Origin: Allostella vacuolata
GTDB taxonomy: Bacteria > Pseudomonadota > Alphaproteobacteria > ATCC43930 > Allostellaceae
Direction of reading: 5' to 3'
NCBI GenBank assembly: GCA_006739055.1
Contig: AP019702.1
Span: 1,426,501 to 1,490,500 of the forward strand
DNA: 64,000 nt
The translations under genes and the position numbers were made by a program. Below, one piece after another: positions 15,938 through 23,658 of the stretch (position 1 is its first letter; the number at the start of each line of letters is the position of its first letter). The notes under the pieces are model-generated. The model worked only from the letters and a program-made list of their open reading frames with translations, had not been told where the DNA came from and did not search any database.

Positions 15938-18252
15938 GGCGTCTTGCCTTCTTGGCCGCGACGCAAGAGGGCGGTCACCGCGAAGGCGGCGAGCGCCAGC
16001 ACGGTGATCTCGCCCAGCGTGTCGAGCGCGCGGAAATCGACCAGGATGACGTTGACGACGTTGCGGCCGTGGGCGGCGGGGAAGCTCTCCGCCCCGAACC
16101 AGTCGGCCAGCCGGCGGTCATAGGGCGTGGCCAGCACCGCCAGCAGCAGCAGGGTGGTGGCAAGGCCGGTCGCGGCGGCGATGACGGCGTCGGTCGCCCG
16201 CTCGGGCCCGGTGCGCCGGCTGCGGCGGCGGATCGGCAGGTGGACCAGGGCGGCGGCGAAGATGACGACCAGCAGCGTCTCCACCGCGAACTGGGTGAAG
16301 GCCACGTCGGGGGCGCCGAAGACGAGGAAGATGATGGCCGTGGCGAAGCCGACCAGCCCCATCGAGATCACCGCGATGAAGACGGTGGGGGCGGTCGCGC
16401 TCGCCACCGCGCCGACGATGAGGCCGATGAAGGCGAGCGCGCGGGCGTCGAGGCCGGTCGGGTCGAATGCCGGGAGCGCAAGCCCGCCGCGGAACAGCAG
16501 GGTGGCCAGGACCGCCACCGCGGTCACCGCGAACAGGGTGCGCAGGTAGCCGCGCAGGCTGCCGTGCTGGATCGCCCGGGTGCAGCGCTCGGCCGTGGCG
16601 ATCGTCCAGGCCAGCCCGCGCTCGTAGGCGGCGGCCGGGCCCAGCAGGTCGATGAAGGCGAGGCCGCGCAGGCGGGGCACCAGCCGGCCCCAGCAGACGA
16701 AGAGCAGGGCCCCGGCGGCGACCGTGGCGGCGCTCAGCGCCAGCACCGGGTTCAGCCCGTGCCACAGGGCCAGGGCCGCGTCGGCCGGGCGGCCGAGGAT
16801 GGCGGTGGCGGCCGGGTCGACCAGCCGGGCGCCGAGCAGCCCCGGCAGGCTGCCGGCCAGCAGGCCGAGCACCGCCAGCAGCAGGGGGCCCGCCAGCATC
16901 GCGAAGCCGGGATCGTGCGGCGCCTTGGGGGTCGGCCGCAGCGGCCCGAAGAACAGCCGCAGCGAAAGCACGCCGGCGATGGCGACCATCGCCGCATTGA
17001 CGAGGAAGCCGACCGCCAGCAGCACGGCTGCCAGGTCCCCGCCCTCGATCTTCACCTCGTACACCAGCTCCTTGGCGACGAAGCCGACGAAGGGCGGCAG
17101 CCCGGCCATGGACAGGGCGGCCAGGACGGCCGCCGCTGCCGTCAGCGGCATCGACCGGCCGAGCCCGCCCAGCCGGGAGATGTCGCGCTGGCCGGTCTCG
17201 TGGTCGACGATGCCCGCCACCAGGAAGAGCGCGGCCTTGTAGAAGGCATGGACGATCAGGAAGGTGACGGCGGCGATCGCGGCCTGGGCCGGGGCGATGC
17301 CGATCAGCATGGTGAGGGTGCCGAGCCCGGTGACGGTGGTATAGGCCAGGACGCGCTTCAGGTCGGTCTCGCGCAGCGCCAGGAACGCACCGGTGGCGGT
17401 GGTCGCCAGCCCGCCCCAGGTCAGGATCGCCTGCCACGCCGCCTCGTCCTGGTAGAGCGGGTTGAAGCGCGCCAGCAGGTAGACGCCGAGCTTCACCATG
17501 GTCGCGGAATGCAGGTAGGCGCTGACCGGGGTGGGTGCTGCCATGGCGTTGGGCAGCCAGAAGTGGAACGGCACCTGGGCCGACTTGGTGAAGCAGCCGA
17601 GGATGACCAGCAGCATCGCCGGCCCGGCCGCCGGGTGCGCCAGGACCGCCTCGCGGGCCGCCAGGATGCCGCTGATCGACGTGGTGCCGGCGGCGCTCGA
17701 CACCAGCACCAGGCCGGCCAGCAGCGCCAGCCCGCCGCCGCCGGTCACCAGCAGCGCCTGCAGGGCGGCCTGGCGCGCGCCCTTGTCCTGGTGGTTGAAG
17801 CCGACCAGGAAGAAGGAGGTGAGGCTCGTCACCTCCCAGAAGACGAACAGCACGATGACGTCGTCGGCGGTGACCGACCCCAGCATCGCCAGCATGAAGG
17901 CGAGCAGCATGACGGCCAGCCGCCGCAGCCGCGGGTCATGGGCCAGATACGCGCTGGAATAGAGGAAGATGAGCGCGCCGATGCCGGTGATCAGCATCGC
18001 GAACAGGAGCGACAGCCCGTCCGCCGCCAGGCCGCCGCCGATGCCGAGGCTGGGCACCGCCATCAGGGGCGCGGTGATCCGGCCGCCCTCCGACAGCGCC
18101 AACAGCCCCGCCAGGTAACAGGCGAATCCGGCCGCCGCCGTCGCCGCGCCGAGCAGGGCCGCCGTCCGCGGCGGCAGGAATGCCGCCACGACGGCGGCCA
18201 GGGCCGCGAGTGCCAGCGGGGCGAGGAGGAGCCAGGAGGGCGCGTCAACCAT
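15934..18252 (-). CDS. mnhA: Multisubunit Na+/H+ antiporter subunit A (NuoL-like plus MbhD/E-like C-terminus)
   Basis: 772 aa. The N-terminal two thirds are NuoL-like: [31 protein letters not shown], the quinone-oxidoreductase block [27 protein letters not shown] (with the HSAT motif) and [14 protein letters not shown]. The C-terminal region ([21 protein letters not shown]) is the MbhD/MbhE-like module that completes the antiporter. It heads the seven-gene mrpABCDEFG operon. ATG 18252 is preferred; GTG 18264, four codons upstream, is also in frame. The upstream intergenic stretch is AT-rich and carries palindromes that could control the operon. Confidence 0.95.
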   Translation of the reverse strand: MVDAPSWLLLAPLALAALAAVVAAFLPPRTAALLGAATAAAGFACYLAGLLALSEGGRITAPLMAVPSLGIGGGLAADGLSLLFAMLITGIGALIFLYSSAYLAHDPRLRRLAVMLLAFMLAMLGSVTADDVIVLFVFWEVTSLTSFFLVGFNHQDKGARQAALQALLVTGGGGLALLAGLVLVSSAAGTTSISGILAAREAVLAHPAAGPAMLLVILGCFTKSAQVPFHFWLPNAMAAPTPVSAYLHSATMVKLGVYLLARFNPLYQDEAAWQAILTWGGLATTATGAFLALRETDLKRVLAYTTVTGLGTLTMLIGIAPAQAAIAAVTFLIVHAFYKAALFLVAGIVDHETGQRDISRLGGLGRSMPLTAAAAVLAALSMAGLPPFVGFVAKELVYEVKIEGGDLAAVLLAVGFLVNAAMVAIAGVLSLRLFFGPLRPTPKAPHDPGFAMLAGPLLLAVLGLLAGSLPGLLGARLVDPAATAILGRPADAALALWHGLNPVLALSAATVAAGALLFVCWGRLVPRLRGLAFIDLLGPAAAYERGLAWTIATAERCTRAIQHGSLRGYLRTLFAVTAVAVLATLLFRGGLALPAFDPTGLDARALAFIGLIVGAVASATAPTVFIAVISMGLVGFATAIIFLVFGAPDVAFTQFAVETLLVVIFAAALVHLPIRRRSRRTGPERATDAVIAAATGLATTLLLLAVLATPYDRRLADWFGAESFPAAHGRNVVNVILVDFRALDTLGEITVLALAAFAVTALLRRGQEGKTP

Positions 18253-18264
18253 GCCCCCACCCAC

Positions 18265-18606
18265 TCAATCATCGTGCCAAGGAAAATAATATATATAAAT
18301 CAATTAGATAATGGATATCTGCCGATGCGCCGACGCCCCTGCTGTTCAGGATCGCGAACAGTCCGCGGCGCCGGCGTTCGCGTTCGCGAACAAGGGCTTG
18401 CCGGCCGGCTTGGCTTTGCCGGGGCGCCGGGCCACCAGCCTGCGATCGGGATGGATCGCCTAAGCCTCGCCCTCAGCGATCTCGTCCGGCGCTACATGAT
18501 CACCGGTCGGCAGGGCTGATTTGGCGGGCTTCCGGCCTCGCCGTAGTGGTTGAGGCCACTATTCGCCTTGCGCCCGCCCGGTCACTCCGCGGCGGGCATC
18601 GGCGTT
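18265..18606. other. Intergenic region upstream of mnhA with AT-rich core
   Basis: About 340 bp with no credible gene. Bases 18281-18315 form an AT-rich run (TATATATATT-type) that contrasts with the rest of the window and is the likely mnhA promoter core, although I cannot place a standard -35/-10 pair. A small hairpin at 18544-18561 (TAGTGG/CCACTA) may end the DUF2442 transcript. A short frame ending at 18519 has no recognisable product. Confidence 0.5.
18350..18391. promoter_or_regulatory. Paired GWTCGCGAAC palindromes upstream of mnhA
   Basis: GTTCGCGAAC, a perfect 10-bp palindrome, is at 18382-18391; a 9/10 copy, GATCGCGAAC, is at 18350-18359. The copies are 32 bp apart, about three helical turns, so dimers would bind the same DNA face. 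They lie 100-140 bp upstream of mnhA. The first also sits in an arm of CTGTTC-N8-GAACAG (18342-18361). No known regulator is assigned. Confidence 0.4.
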
Positions 18607-19203
18607 CTAGGCCCTGCGCGAAACAGGAATGTCCCCGAAGACCTCGACCACCTTCTCGTCGAGAGTCCGGCGGTCGCCTTCCGGCCGAGCAGCCTTCGGC
18701 CGCCCCACCGATGGCGCCGGCCGGAACAGGGCGTTCATCAGCGTCGGATCTTGGGCGAGCGCACGGCATGCAATCTGAACCGCTTTGGTCGGGTCAGCCG
18801 TCCCAGCCTTGTAGGCGTTCCATGTACTCTGGGCGATGCCGAGCAGGTCCGAAGCCTCGCGGTTCGAGATGCCGAGCTGCTCCTGCCACACCCGCATGTC
18901 GCCGGCGGTCATGGGCTTCTGCGGCGTCGCCAGAATCTCGAGGTGGAGGCTGTCGATCACCATCTCCTCGTCCTCATCCCACGCGATCGCGCCGCCGTAG
19001 TCGATGATCCGGGCGGCGGCGAAGGTGGCGGCGTCGCGCAGGGGGTTGAGCGTCGGCTGTCCGCGCGCAATCCAGCCCACCAGGTCGACGTCGATCGAGC
19101 CGCCCGCCTTCCACTGGATGTGAAGACTGGTCGGGCCGGTCACCTGGAAGGACTGGATGCTCTGGATCTGCTTCGGCAGCAGGGGGGTGATGTAGTCGGC
19201 CAT
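18607..19203 (-). CDS. DUF2442 plus XRE-type helix-turn-helix protein
   Basis: 198 aa in two parts. Residues 1-90 match DUF2442 (short beta-rich domain ending in a GGAIAWDEDEEMVIDSLHLEIL segment). Residues about 98-160 are a Cro/C1-type HTH: WQEQLGISNREASDLLGIAQSTWNAYKAG. The tail contains VGRPKAARP, an AT-hook-like GRPK core. In such pairs a DUF2442 protein commonly follows a small DUF4160 protein; they look like toxin-antitoxin modules but I know of no settled biochemical function. The upstream DUF4160 gene ends 7 bp before this start, and GAGGGCACC provides the ribosome site. The HTH makes this the likely DNA-binding autoregulator. Confidence 0.8.
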   Translation of the reverse strand: MADYITPLLPKQIQSIQSFQVTGPTSLHIQWKAGGSIDVDLVGWIARGQPTLNPLRDAATFAAARIIDYGGAIAWDEDEEMVIDSLHLEILATPQKPMTAGDMRVWQEQLGISNREASDLLGIAQSTWNAYKAGTADPTKAVQIACRALAQDPTLMNALFRPAPSVGRPKAARPEGDRRTLDEKVVEVFGDIPVSRRA

Positions 19204-19210
19204 GGTGCCC

Positions 19211-19450
19211 TCACTCGATCGGGTACTGCGGGTTGCGGCGGTTCCACTCGGCGATCAGGACGCCCCGGTTCTCGGCGGCCCACTCGATGGTCCAGGCCGC
19301 GCGCTTCGGCAGGTCACCGGCCAGGATCGTCAGGGTCGCAATCTCGACCAGGCACTCGCCTTCGGGCGTGATGACGTGGAAGTGCGGCGGAAGGTGGTCC
19401 AGGCCTCGGACCTTGATCTCGACCTTGCCGACCTTCGGGAGCTTCCCCAT
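19211..19450 (-). CDS. DUF4160 family small protein
   Basis: 79 aa. The family signature, a histidine-rich HLPPHFHVITPEGE segment near residues 20-33, is intact, followed by a WTIEWAAENRGVLIAEWNR helix. DUF4160 proteins are usually encoded with a DUF2442 partner, as here. ATG 19450 is preferred; GTG 19453 is the adjacent alternative. The gene pair lies on the minus strand behind an AT-rich operator region and is the only block of the window with a clearly lower GC promoter. Function unknown; a toxin-like role is inference from pairing only. Confidence 0.8.
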   Translation of the reverse strand: MGKLPKVGKVEIKVRGLDHLPPHFHVITPEGECLVEIATLTILAGDLPKRAAWTIEWAAENRGVLIAEWNRRNPQYPIE

Positions 19451-19490
19451 CACCGCCCCGCTTCATGATGAGAAAAATTTACTCCGGCAG

Positions 19491-19526
19491 GCGGATATAA
19501 TCATCAACAATATCCGCAGTGCGGAT
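19491..19526. promoter_or_regulatory. Three-half-site operator upstream of the DUF4160/DUF2442 pair
   Basis: GCGGATAT (19491-19498) and its exact complement ATATCCGC (19510-19517) flank an 11-nt AT-rich spacer; 3 nt further a third half-site GCGGAT (19521-19526) forms a second palindrome, ATCCGC-AGT-GCGGAT. The array lies 41-76 bp upstream of ATG 19450 in an AT-rich stretch, the usual place for an autoregulatory operator. Confidence 0.6.
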
Positions 19527-19588
19527 GGAATTTCGAGTCGGCGGCGAGGCGCCCTCCCTGGTGGGCGGGCTGAGGCCCGGCGGCGGGG

Positions 19589-20071
19589 GTGACGCGGGTT
19601 CAACCGGCGGCGCAGACCACGACCATCGCCGAGAACATCGAGGCGGCGAACTACTGGTCGTTCTTCCAGGCCAAGACGGTGCGGATGACCGTGGTCCGCA
19701 CCGCGGCCGAGGAGATGGAAGCGATGATGCCGTCGGTTTCCGATGCGGAGCTGCGCCGGCAGCTGGAGGCACGCATCGAGCGCTGGAACAAGACTGCGCA
19801 GCGCTACGACACCGAGCCCGAGACCCAGGAGGGCCGCCGGGAACTGGCGGCACGCGCCAAGGCCGCCCAGGCCAAGCGCGATCGGGCGGAGGCCGCCTAC
19901 CATCATTTCGAACTGGGCTCGGCGGCCTTCCAGATCGCCATCGTCCTGGCCTCGGCGGCGATCGTCACCGGGGCGATGGCGCTGGTCGGCGTCGGTGCCG
20001 TGCTGGGCGTCGCCGGGGCGGCGATGACCGCGATCGGCGTATTCGTGCCCGAGGCGGTGCATCTCTTCTGA
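19589..20071 (+). CDS. DUF4337-like membrane protein, N-terminally short
   Basis: 160 aa from GTG 19589; an in-frame TGA at 19571 rules out any upstream extension. The sequence ENIEAANYWSFFQAKTVRMT, the long amphipathic helix and two C-terminal hydrophobic helices (FQIAIVLASAAIVTGAMALVG and the following) match DUF4337. Family members normally carry an extra N-terminal transmembrane helix before the EA(S/N)xxWxFFQAK segment; it is missing here. The missing end lies towards the AT-rich DUF4160/DUF2442 cassette, so the gene may have been truncated by that insertion. It could still be expressed from the GTG. Function unknown. Confidence 0.55.
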   Translation: MTRVQPAAQTTTIAENIEAANYWSFFQAKTVRMTVVRTAAEEMEAMMPSVSDAELRRQLEARIERWNKTAQRYDTEPETQEGRRELAARAKAAQAKRDRAEAAYHHFELGSAAFQIAIVLASAAIVTGAMALVGVGAVLGVAGAAMTAIGVFVPEAVHLF

Positions 20072-20126
20072 TGCGCGTCCGTGCCCGGCCGGTTAGGGTC
20101 GGGGCGATGAAGGACACACGCATCCG

Positions 20127-21872
20127 ATGACCGGCCTGCTGCTGCATGGCGGCCGGGTGGTGACGCTCGACCGCGGCGACCGCATCGCCGAGGCGGTGGC
20201 GGTGGTGGGCGACCGGATCGCGGCGGTCGGCACCTGCGCCGAGCTGGCCGCCTGGGCCGGCCCCGGCGTGACCGAGATCGACCTGGCCGGCCGCACGGTG
20301 GTGCCGGGGCTGATCGACGGCCATGCCCATCTCGACCGCGAGGGGCTGAAGCACGAGCTGCCCTCGCTGGCCGGCGCCCGCTCGATCGACGACGTGCTGG
20401 AGATCGTGGCCGGCCTGGTCGCCCGCGCCGCGCCCGGCGAATGGATCGTCACCATGCCGCTCGGCGCCCCGCCCGACTTCGCCGGGATGCCGGAGGGGCT
20501 GCGCGAGGGACGCTGGCCCGATCGCCACGACCTCGATCGGGTGGCGCCCGACAACCCGGTCTACATCAAGTCCATCTGGGGCTACTGGCGGCACACCCTG
20601 CCGCTGGTGTCGATCGCCAACACCCGGGCCCTGCGCCTGTGCGGGATCGGCGCCGACACGCTGCCGCCCGCCCCGACGGTGGAGATCGTCCGCGATCCCG
20701 CCAGTGGCGAGCCGACCGGCGTGTTCGTCGAGCGGCACTTCATGCCGCTGGTGGAGCTGTCGCTGATGGCGGGCGCGCCGGGCTTCGACGTGGCCGCGCG
20801 CGCCCGGGCGCTGCGCCGGTCCATGCGCATCTACAACGGCTTCGGCACCACCAGCGTGTTCGAGGGACATGGCGTCGCGGCCGACGTGCTGGCCGCGTTC
20901 CAGTCGGTGCGCGAAGAGGGGCGGCAGACGGTGCGCGCCAACCTGGTCTACAGCCCGGCCTGGTCGCTGATGGGCCCGGACGGCAGCCCGGCCGCGGTGC
21001 TGTCGGGCTGGCTCTCCTGGCTGCGCGGCCGCGGCTATGGCGACGACTGGCTGCGCCTGGCCGGGGTCTATGCCGAGATCGACGAAGGCACCGACAACCG
21101 CCTCAGGGCCCGCGCGCTGCCGCAGACCGGCTGGGCCGGGTTCCACTACGATGCCGGCCTGCCGCGCGGGGCGACGCGGGAGCTTCTTCTGGAGGCGGCG
21201 CGCTGCGGGGTGCGCGCGGTCGGCATCTGGCCCAACATGCTGGAGCTGTTCGCCGAGGTCGACCGGCAGGTGCCGCTCGCCGGCCGGCGCTGGGTGTTCG
21301 GCCATGTCAGCCTGGCGACCGGGGACGACATCCGGCGCATGGCCGATCTCGGCCTCGTCGTCACCACCCACACCAACCGCTACATCTGGAAGGAAGGCGA
21401 GGCGCTGCGCCAGCGCATCGGCCAGACGCGCGAGAACGAGATCGTTCCCTTGCGCGCCATCCTCGATGCGGGCGTGCCGGTGTCGCTCGCCACCGACAAT
21501 GTGCCGCCCTCCATGTTCCCGACGGTCTGGCACGCGGTCGCCCGGCAAGCGCGCGGCTCCGGCGCCGTGATCGCGCCCGACCAGCGGCTCGACCGCATGA
21601 CGGCGCTGCGCGCCGCCTGTTCGGCCGGCGCCTGGCTGTCCTTCGAGGAGGCGGACAAGGGCAGCATCGAGCCCGGAAAGCTCGCCGACCTGGCGATCCT
21701 GTCGGACGATCCCCTGTCGGTCGCCGAGGAGCGCTTGCCGACGATCGTCGCCGAACGCACGATCGTCGGTGGCCAGGTGGTCTTCGATCGTGCGATCGAT
21801 GCGCCGGATGCCCTGAAGCCCGAGCCCTTCCTGCCCGCACCCGTACCCGCCGCCCGAGGAGTAGGTCCATGA
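20127..21872 (+). CDS. Amidohydrolase family protein (YtcJ-like)
   Basis: 581 aa, metal-dependent hydrolase of the amidohydrolase-3 group. N-terminal composite domain (LLLHGGRVVTLDRGDRIAEAVAV), metal-binding PGLIDGHAHLD (about residues 62-72), internal EGHGVAADV, GHVSLATGDDIRRMADLG with a metal-ligand histidine, and SLATDNVPPS with the conserved aspartate. The C-terminus returns to the beta sandwich with GSIEPGKLADLAIL. Substrates of this group are varied N-acyl or cyclic amide compounds. It is coupled by an ATGA overlap to a DadA-like oxidase, so both probably act in one nitrogen-compound pathway. Confidence 0.88.
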   Translation: MTGLLLHGGRVVTLDRGDRIAEAVAVVGDRIAAVGTCAELAAWAGPGVTEIDLAGRTVVPGLIDGHAHLDREGLKHELPSLAGARSIDDVLEIVAGLVARAAPGEWIVTMPLGAPPDFAGMPEGLREGRWPDRHDLDRVAPDNPVYIKSIWGYWRHTLPLVSIANTRALRLCGIGADTLPPAPTVEIVRDPASGEPTGVFVERHFMPLVELSLMAGAPGFDVAARARALRRSMRIYNGFGTTSVFEGHGVAADVLAAFQSVREEGRQTVRANLVYSPAWSLMGPDGSPAAVLSGWLSWLRGRGYGDDWLRLAGVYAEIDEGTDNRLRARALPQTGWAGFHYDAGLPRGATRELLLEAARCGVRAVGIWPNMLELFAEVDRQVPLAGRRWVFGHVSLATGDDIRRMADLGLVVTTHTNRYIWKEGEALRQRIGQTRENEIVPLRAILDAGVPVSLATDNVPPSMFPTVWHAVARQARGSGAVIAPDQRLDRMTALRAACSAGAWLSFEEADKGSIEPGKLADLAILSDDPLSVAEERLPTIVAERTIVGGQVVFDRAIDAPDALKPEPFLPAPVPAARGVGP

Positions 21873-23137
21873 ACGCCGCCGCCACCACCGCCCCCACTGC
21901 CCCGGGGCAGGTCATCGTCATCGGTGCCGGCATCGTCGGTGTGTCCTGCGCCCTCTACCTGCAGCGCGACGGCCATTCGGTGACCCTGCTCGACCCGCGC
22001 GGGGCCGGCAACGGCGCCTCGTTCGGCAATGCCGGCAACCTCGGCTGGGCGTCCTGCGTGCCGGCCGCCATGCCGGGCGTGCTGAAGAAGGTGCCGCAGA
22101 TGCTGTTCGATTCGAACGGCCCGCTGAAGCTGCACTGGGGCCATGTGCCGGCCGCCGCCGGCTGGTTCGCGCGCTTCATCGCGGCCGCCCGGCCGAGCCG
22201 CATCGAAGAGATCGCCGACGCCCGCCAGGCCCTGCTGAGCCGGCTGCACGAAGGCTACGCGCCGCTGATCGAGGATGCGGGCGCGGAGGAGCTGATCGAC
22301 TATTCCGGCCTGCTGATGACCTGGGAGAGCGACGAGGCCTTCGCCGGCTCCCAGTACGCGCTCGACATCCGCCGCCGCCGCGGAGTGGCGATGGAGGTGC
22401 TGGACGGCAACGAGGCCCGCCAGATGGAGCCGGCCCTGACCCCGTCCGTGAAGCATGCCGTGCACTTCCCGCGCCTGGCCCACGTCACCGACCCCGGGCG
22501 CCTGACCGAGACGCTGGCCCGGCATTTCGAGCGCCGCGGCGGCCGCTTCCTGCGCGAGGCGGCGCGCGGGTTCGAGATGGGGCCGAACGGGCCGGTGGCG
22601 GTCAAGACCGACAGCGGCCGGCACGCGGCCGACCGCTTCGTGGTCGCGGCCGGGGTGTGGTCGAAGACGCTGGCCCGCCAGCTCGGCACCAGCACCCCGA
22701 TCGAGGCCGAGCGCGGCTACCACACGGTCTTCACCGACCCCGGCATCAGCCTGCGGGCGGCGATCATGTCGGCCGACCGCTACATCGCGGTGACGCAGAT
22801 GGACATGGGGGTCCGCGCGACCGGGGTGGCGGAGTTCGCCCACCCCGACCAGCCGGCCGACATGCGCTACGCCGAGATGGTGCAGCGCCGGGCCATGGAC
22901 TTCCTGCCGGGCCTGCGGGCCGAGAGCAGGACCCAGTGGATGGGGCCGCGCCCGTCGCATCCGGACTCGCTGCCGGTGATCGGCCGCTCGCCCAGGTTCG
23001 CCAACGTCGTCTTCGCCTATGGCCACGACCATATCGGCCTGGCGCTGGGCGGCATCAGCGGCCGCCTGGTGGCCGACATCGTCGCCGGCCGTCCCTCGCT
23101 GGTCGACCTCACCCCCTACCGGCCGGACCGCTTCTGA
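21869..23137 (+). CDS. FAD-dependent amino acid oxidase/dehydrogenase, DadA-like
   Basis: 422 aa DAO-fold flavoprotein. N-terminal FAD-binding VIVIGAGIVGVSCALYL (about residues 17-33), followed by GNGASFGNAGNL, the DadA-type segment SFGNAG; C-terminal WMGPRPSHPDSLPVIGRS and YGHDHIGLALGGISGRLVADI. Members oxidatively deaminate D-amino acids or related amines and pass electrons to the quinone pool. The start codon overlaps the amidohydrolase stop (ATGA) with GAGGAG upstream. Substrate unknown; the neighbour suggests it oxidises a product of that hydrolase. Confidence 0.88.
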   Translation: MNAAATTAPTAPGQVIVIGAGIVGVSCALYLQRDGHSVTLLDPRGAGNGASFGNAGNLGWASCVPAAMPGVLKKVPQMLFDSNGPLKLHWGHVPAAAGWFARFIAAARPSRIEEIADARQALLSRLHEGYAPLIEDAGAEELIDYSGLLMTWESDEAFAGSQYALDIRRRRGVAMEVLDGNEARQMEPALTPSVKHAVHFPRLAHVTDPGRLTETLARHFERRGGRFLREAARGFEMGPNGPVAVKTDSGRHAADRFVVAAGVWSKTLARQLGTSTPIEAERGYHTVFTDPGISLRAAIMSADRYIAVTQMDMGVRATGVAEFAHPDQPADMRYAEMVQRRAMDFLPGLRAESRTQWMGPRPSHPDSLPVIGRSPRFANVVFAYGHDHIGLALGGISGRLVADIVAGRPSLVDLTPYRPDRF

Positions 23138-23141
23138 GCGG

Positions 23142-23579
23142 CTAGGCCAGTGCCGCGGTGCCGGCAGCGACCAGGGCGTAGCGCGCGGCCTTGCCGATGG
23201 TGACCAGCGCCAGGAACGGCCACCAGCGCACGCCGAGCGCGCCCGCTGCCAGCGTCAGCGGGTCGCCGACGACGGGGACCCAGGCGAGCAGCAGCGACCA
23301 CACGCCCCAGCGCCGGAACCACGCTTCGGCCCGGGCGAAGCGGGCCGGGTCGACCGGGAACCAGGGCCGGTCGCGCAGGCGCGCGGCCAGCCGGCCGAGC
23401 AGCCAGTTGACGGCCGAGCCCAGGACGTTGCCCGCGGTCGCGACCGCGACCAGCAGGGCGGCAGACGCCGTCCCGCTCGCCAGCAGTGCCGCCAGCCCCG
23501 CTTCCGACGGCAGCGGCAGGATGGTCGCGGCCAGGAAGGCGGCGAGGAACAGGCTGGAACAGGCGGCAAGGACGCTCAT
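23142..23579 (-). CDS. YqaA-family small membrane protein (SNARE-associated/DedA-related)
   Basis: 145 aa with hydrophobic segments at about 3-30, 35-57 and 85-140. Family features are LPLPSEAGLAALL, NVLGSAVNWLLGRL and the C-terminal GDPLTLAAGALGVRWWPFLALVTIGKAARYALVA, whose GDP..T..AG and K.aRY motifs are typical. Members are inner-membrane proteins related to DedA; lipid transport has been proposed for the superfamily. It converges with the DadA-like gene with only 4 bp between stop codons. Confidence 0.85.
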   Translation of the reverse strand: MSVLAACSSLFLAAFLAATILPLPSEAGLAALLASGTASAALLVAVATAGNVLGSAVNWLLGRLAARLRDRPWFPVDPARFARAEAWFRRWGVWSLLLAWVPVVGDPLTLAAGALGVRWWPFLALVTIGKAARYALVAAGTAALA

Positions 23580-23658
23580 CGGCCGCCCAGGATAGCGCGG
23601 GCGCGCCGCCGCCGTCCGCATCGTCACACCGCATAGAGAAGACCCAGGAGAACGCCCC

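Noticed and set aside
18265-18279. Sigma-54-like TGGCAC-N5-TTGA directly before mnhA
   Set aside because: The -12 dinucleotide is GA, not the required GC, and the predicted start site would fall on the mnhA start codon.
18342-18361. CTGTTC-N8-GAACAG as a LexA (SOS) box
   Set aside because: Alphaproteobacterial LexA sites are direct repeats GTTC-N7-GTTC; this is an inverted repeat with 8-nt spacing.
18420-18519. Short frame (starts MDRLSLALSDLVRRY) upstream of mnhA as a possible gene or integrase remnant
   Set aside because: No ribosome site, about 22 codons, no recognisable motif; a recombinase remnant cannot be supported.
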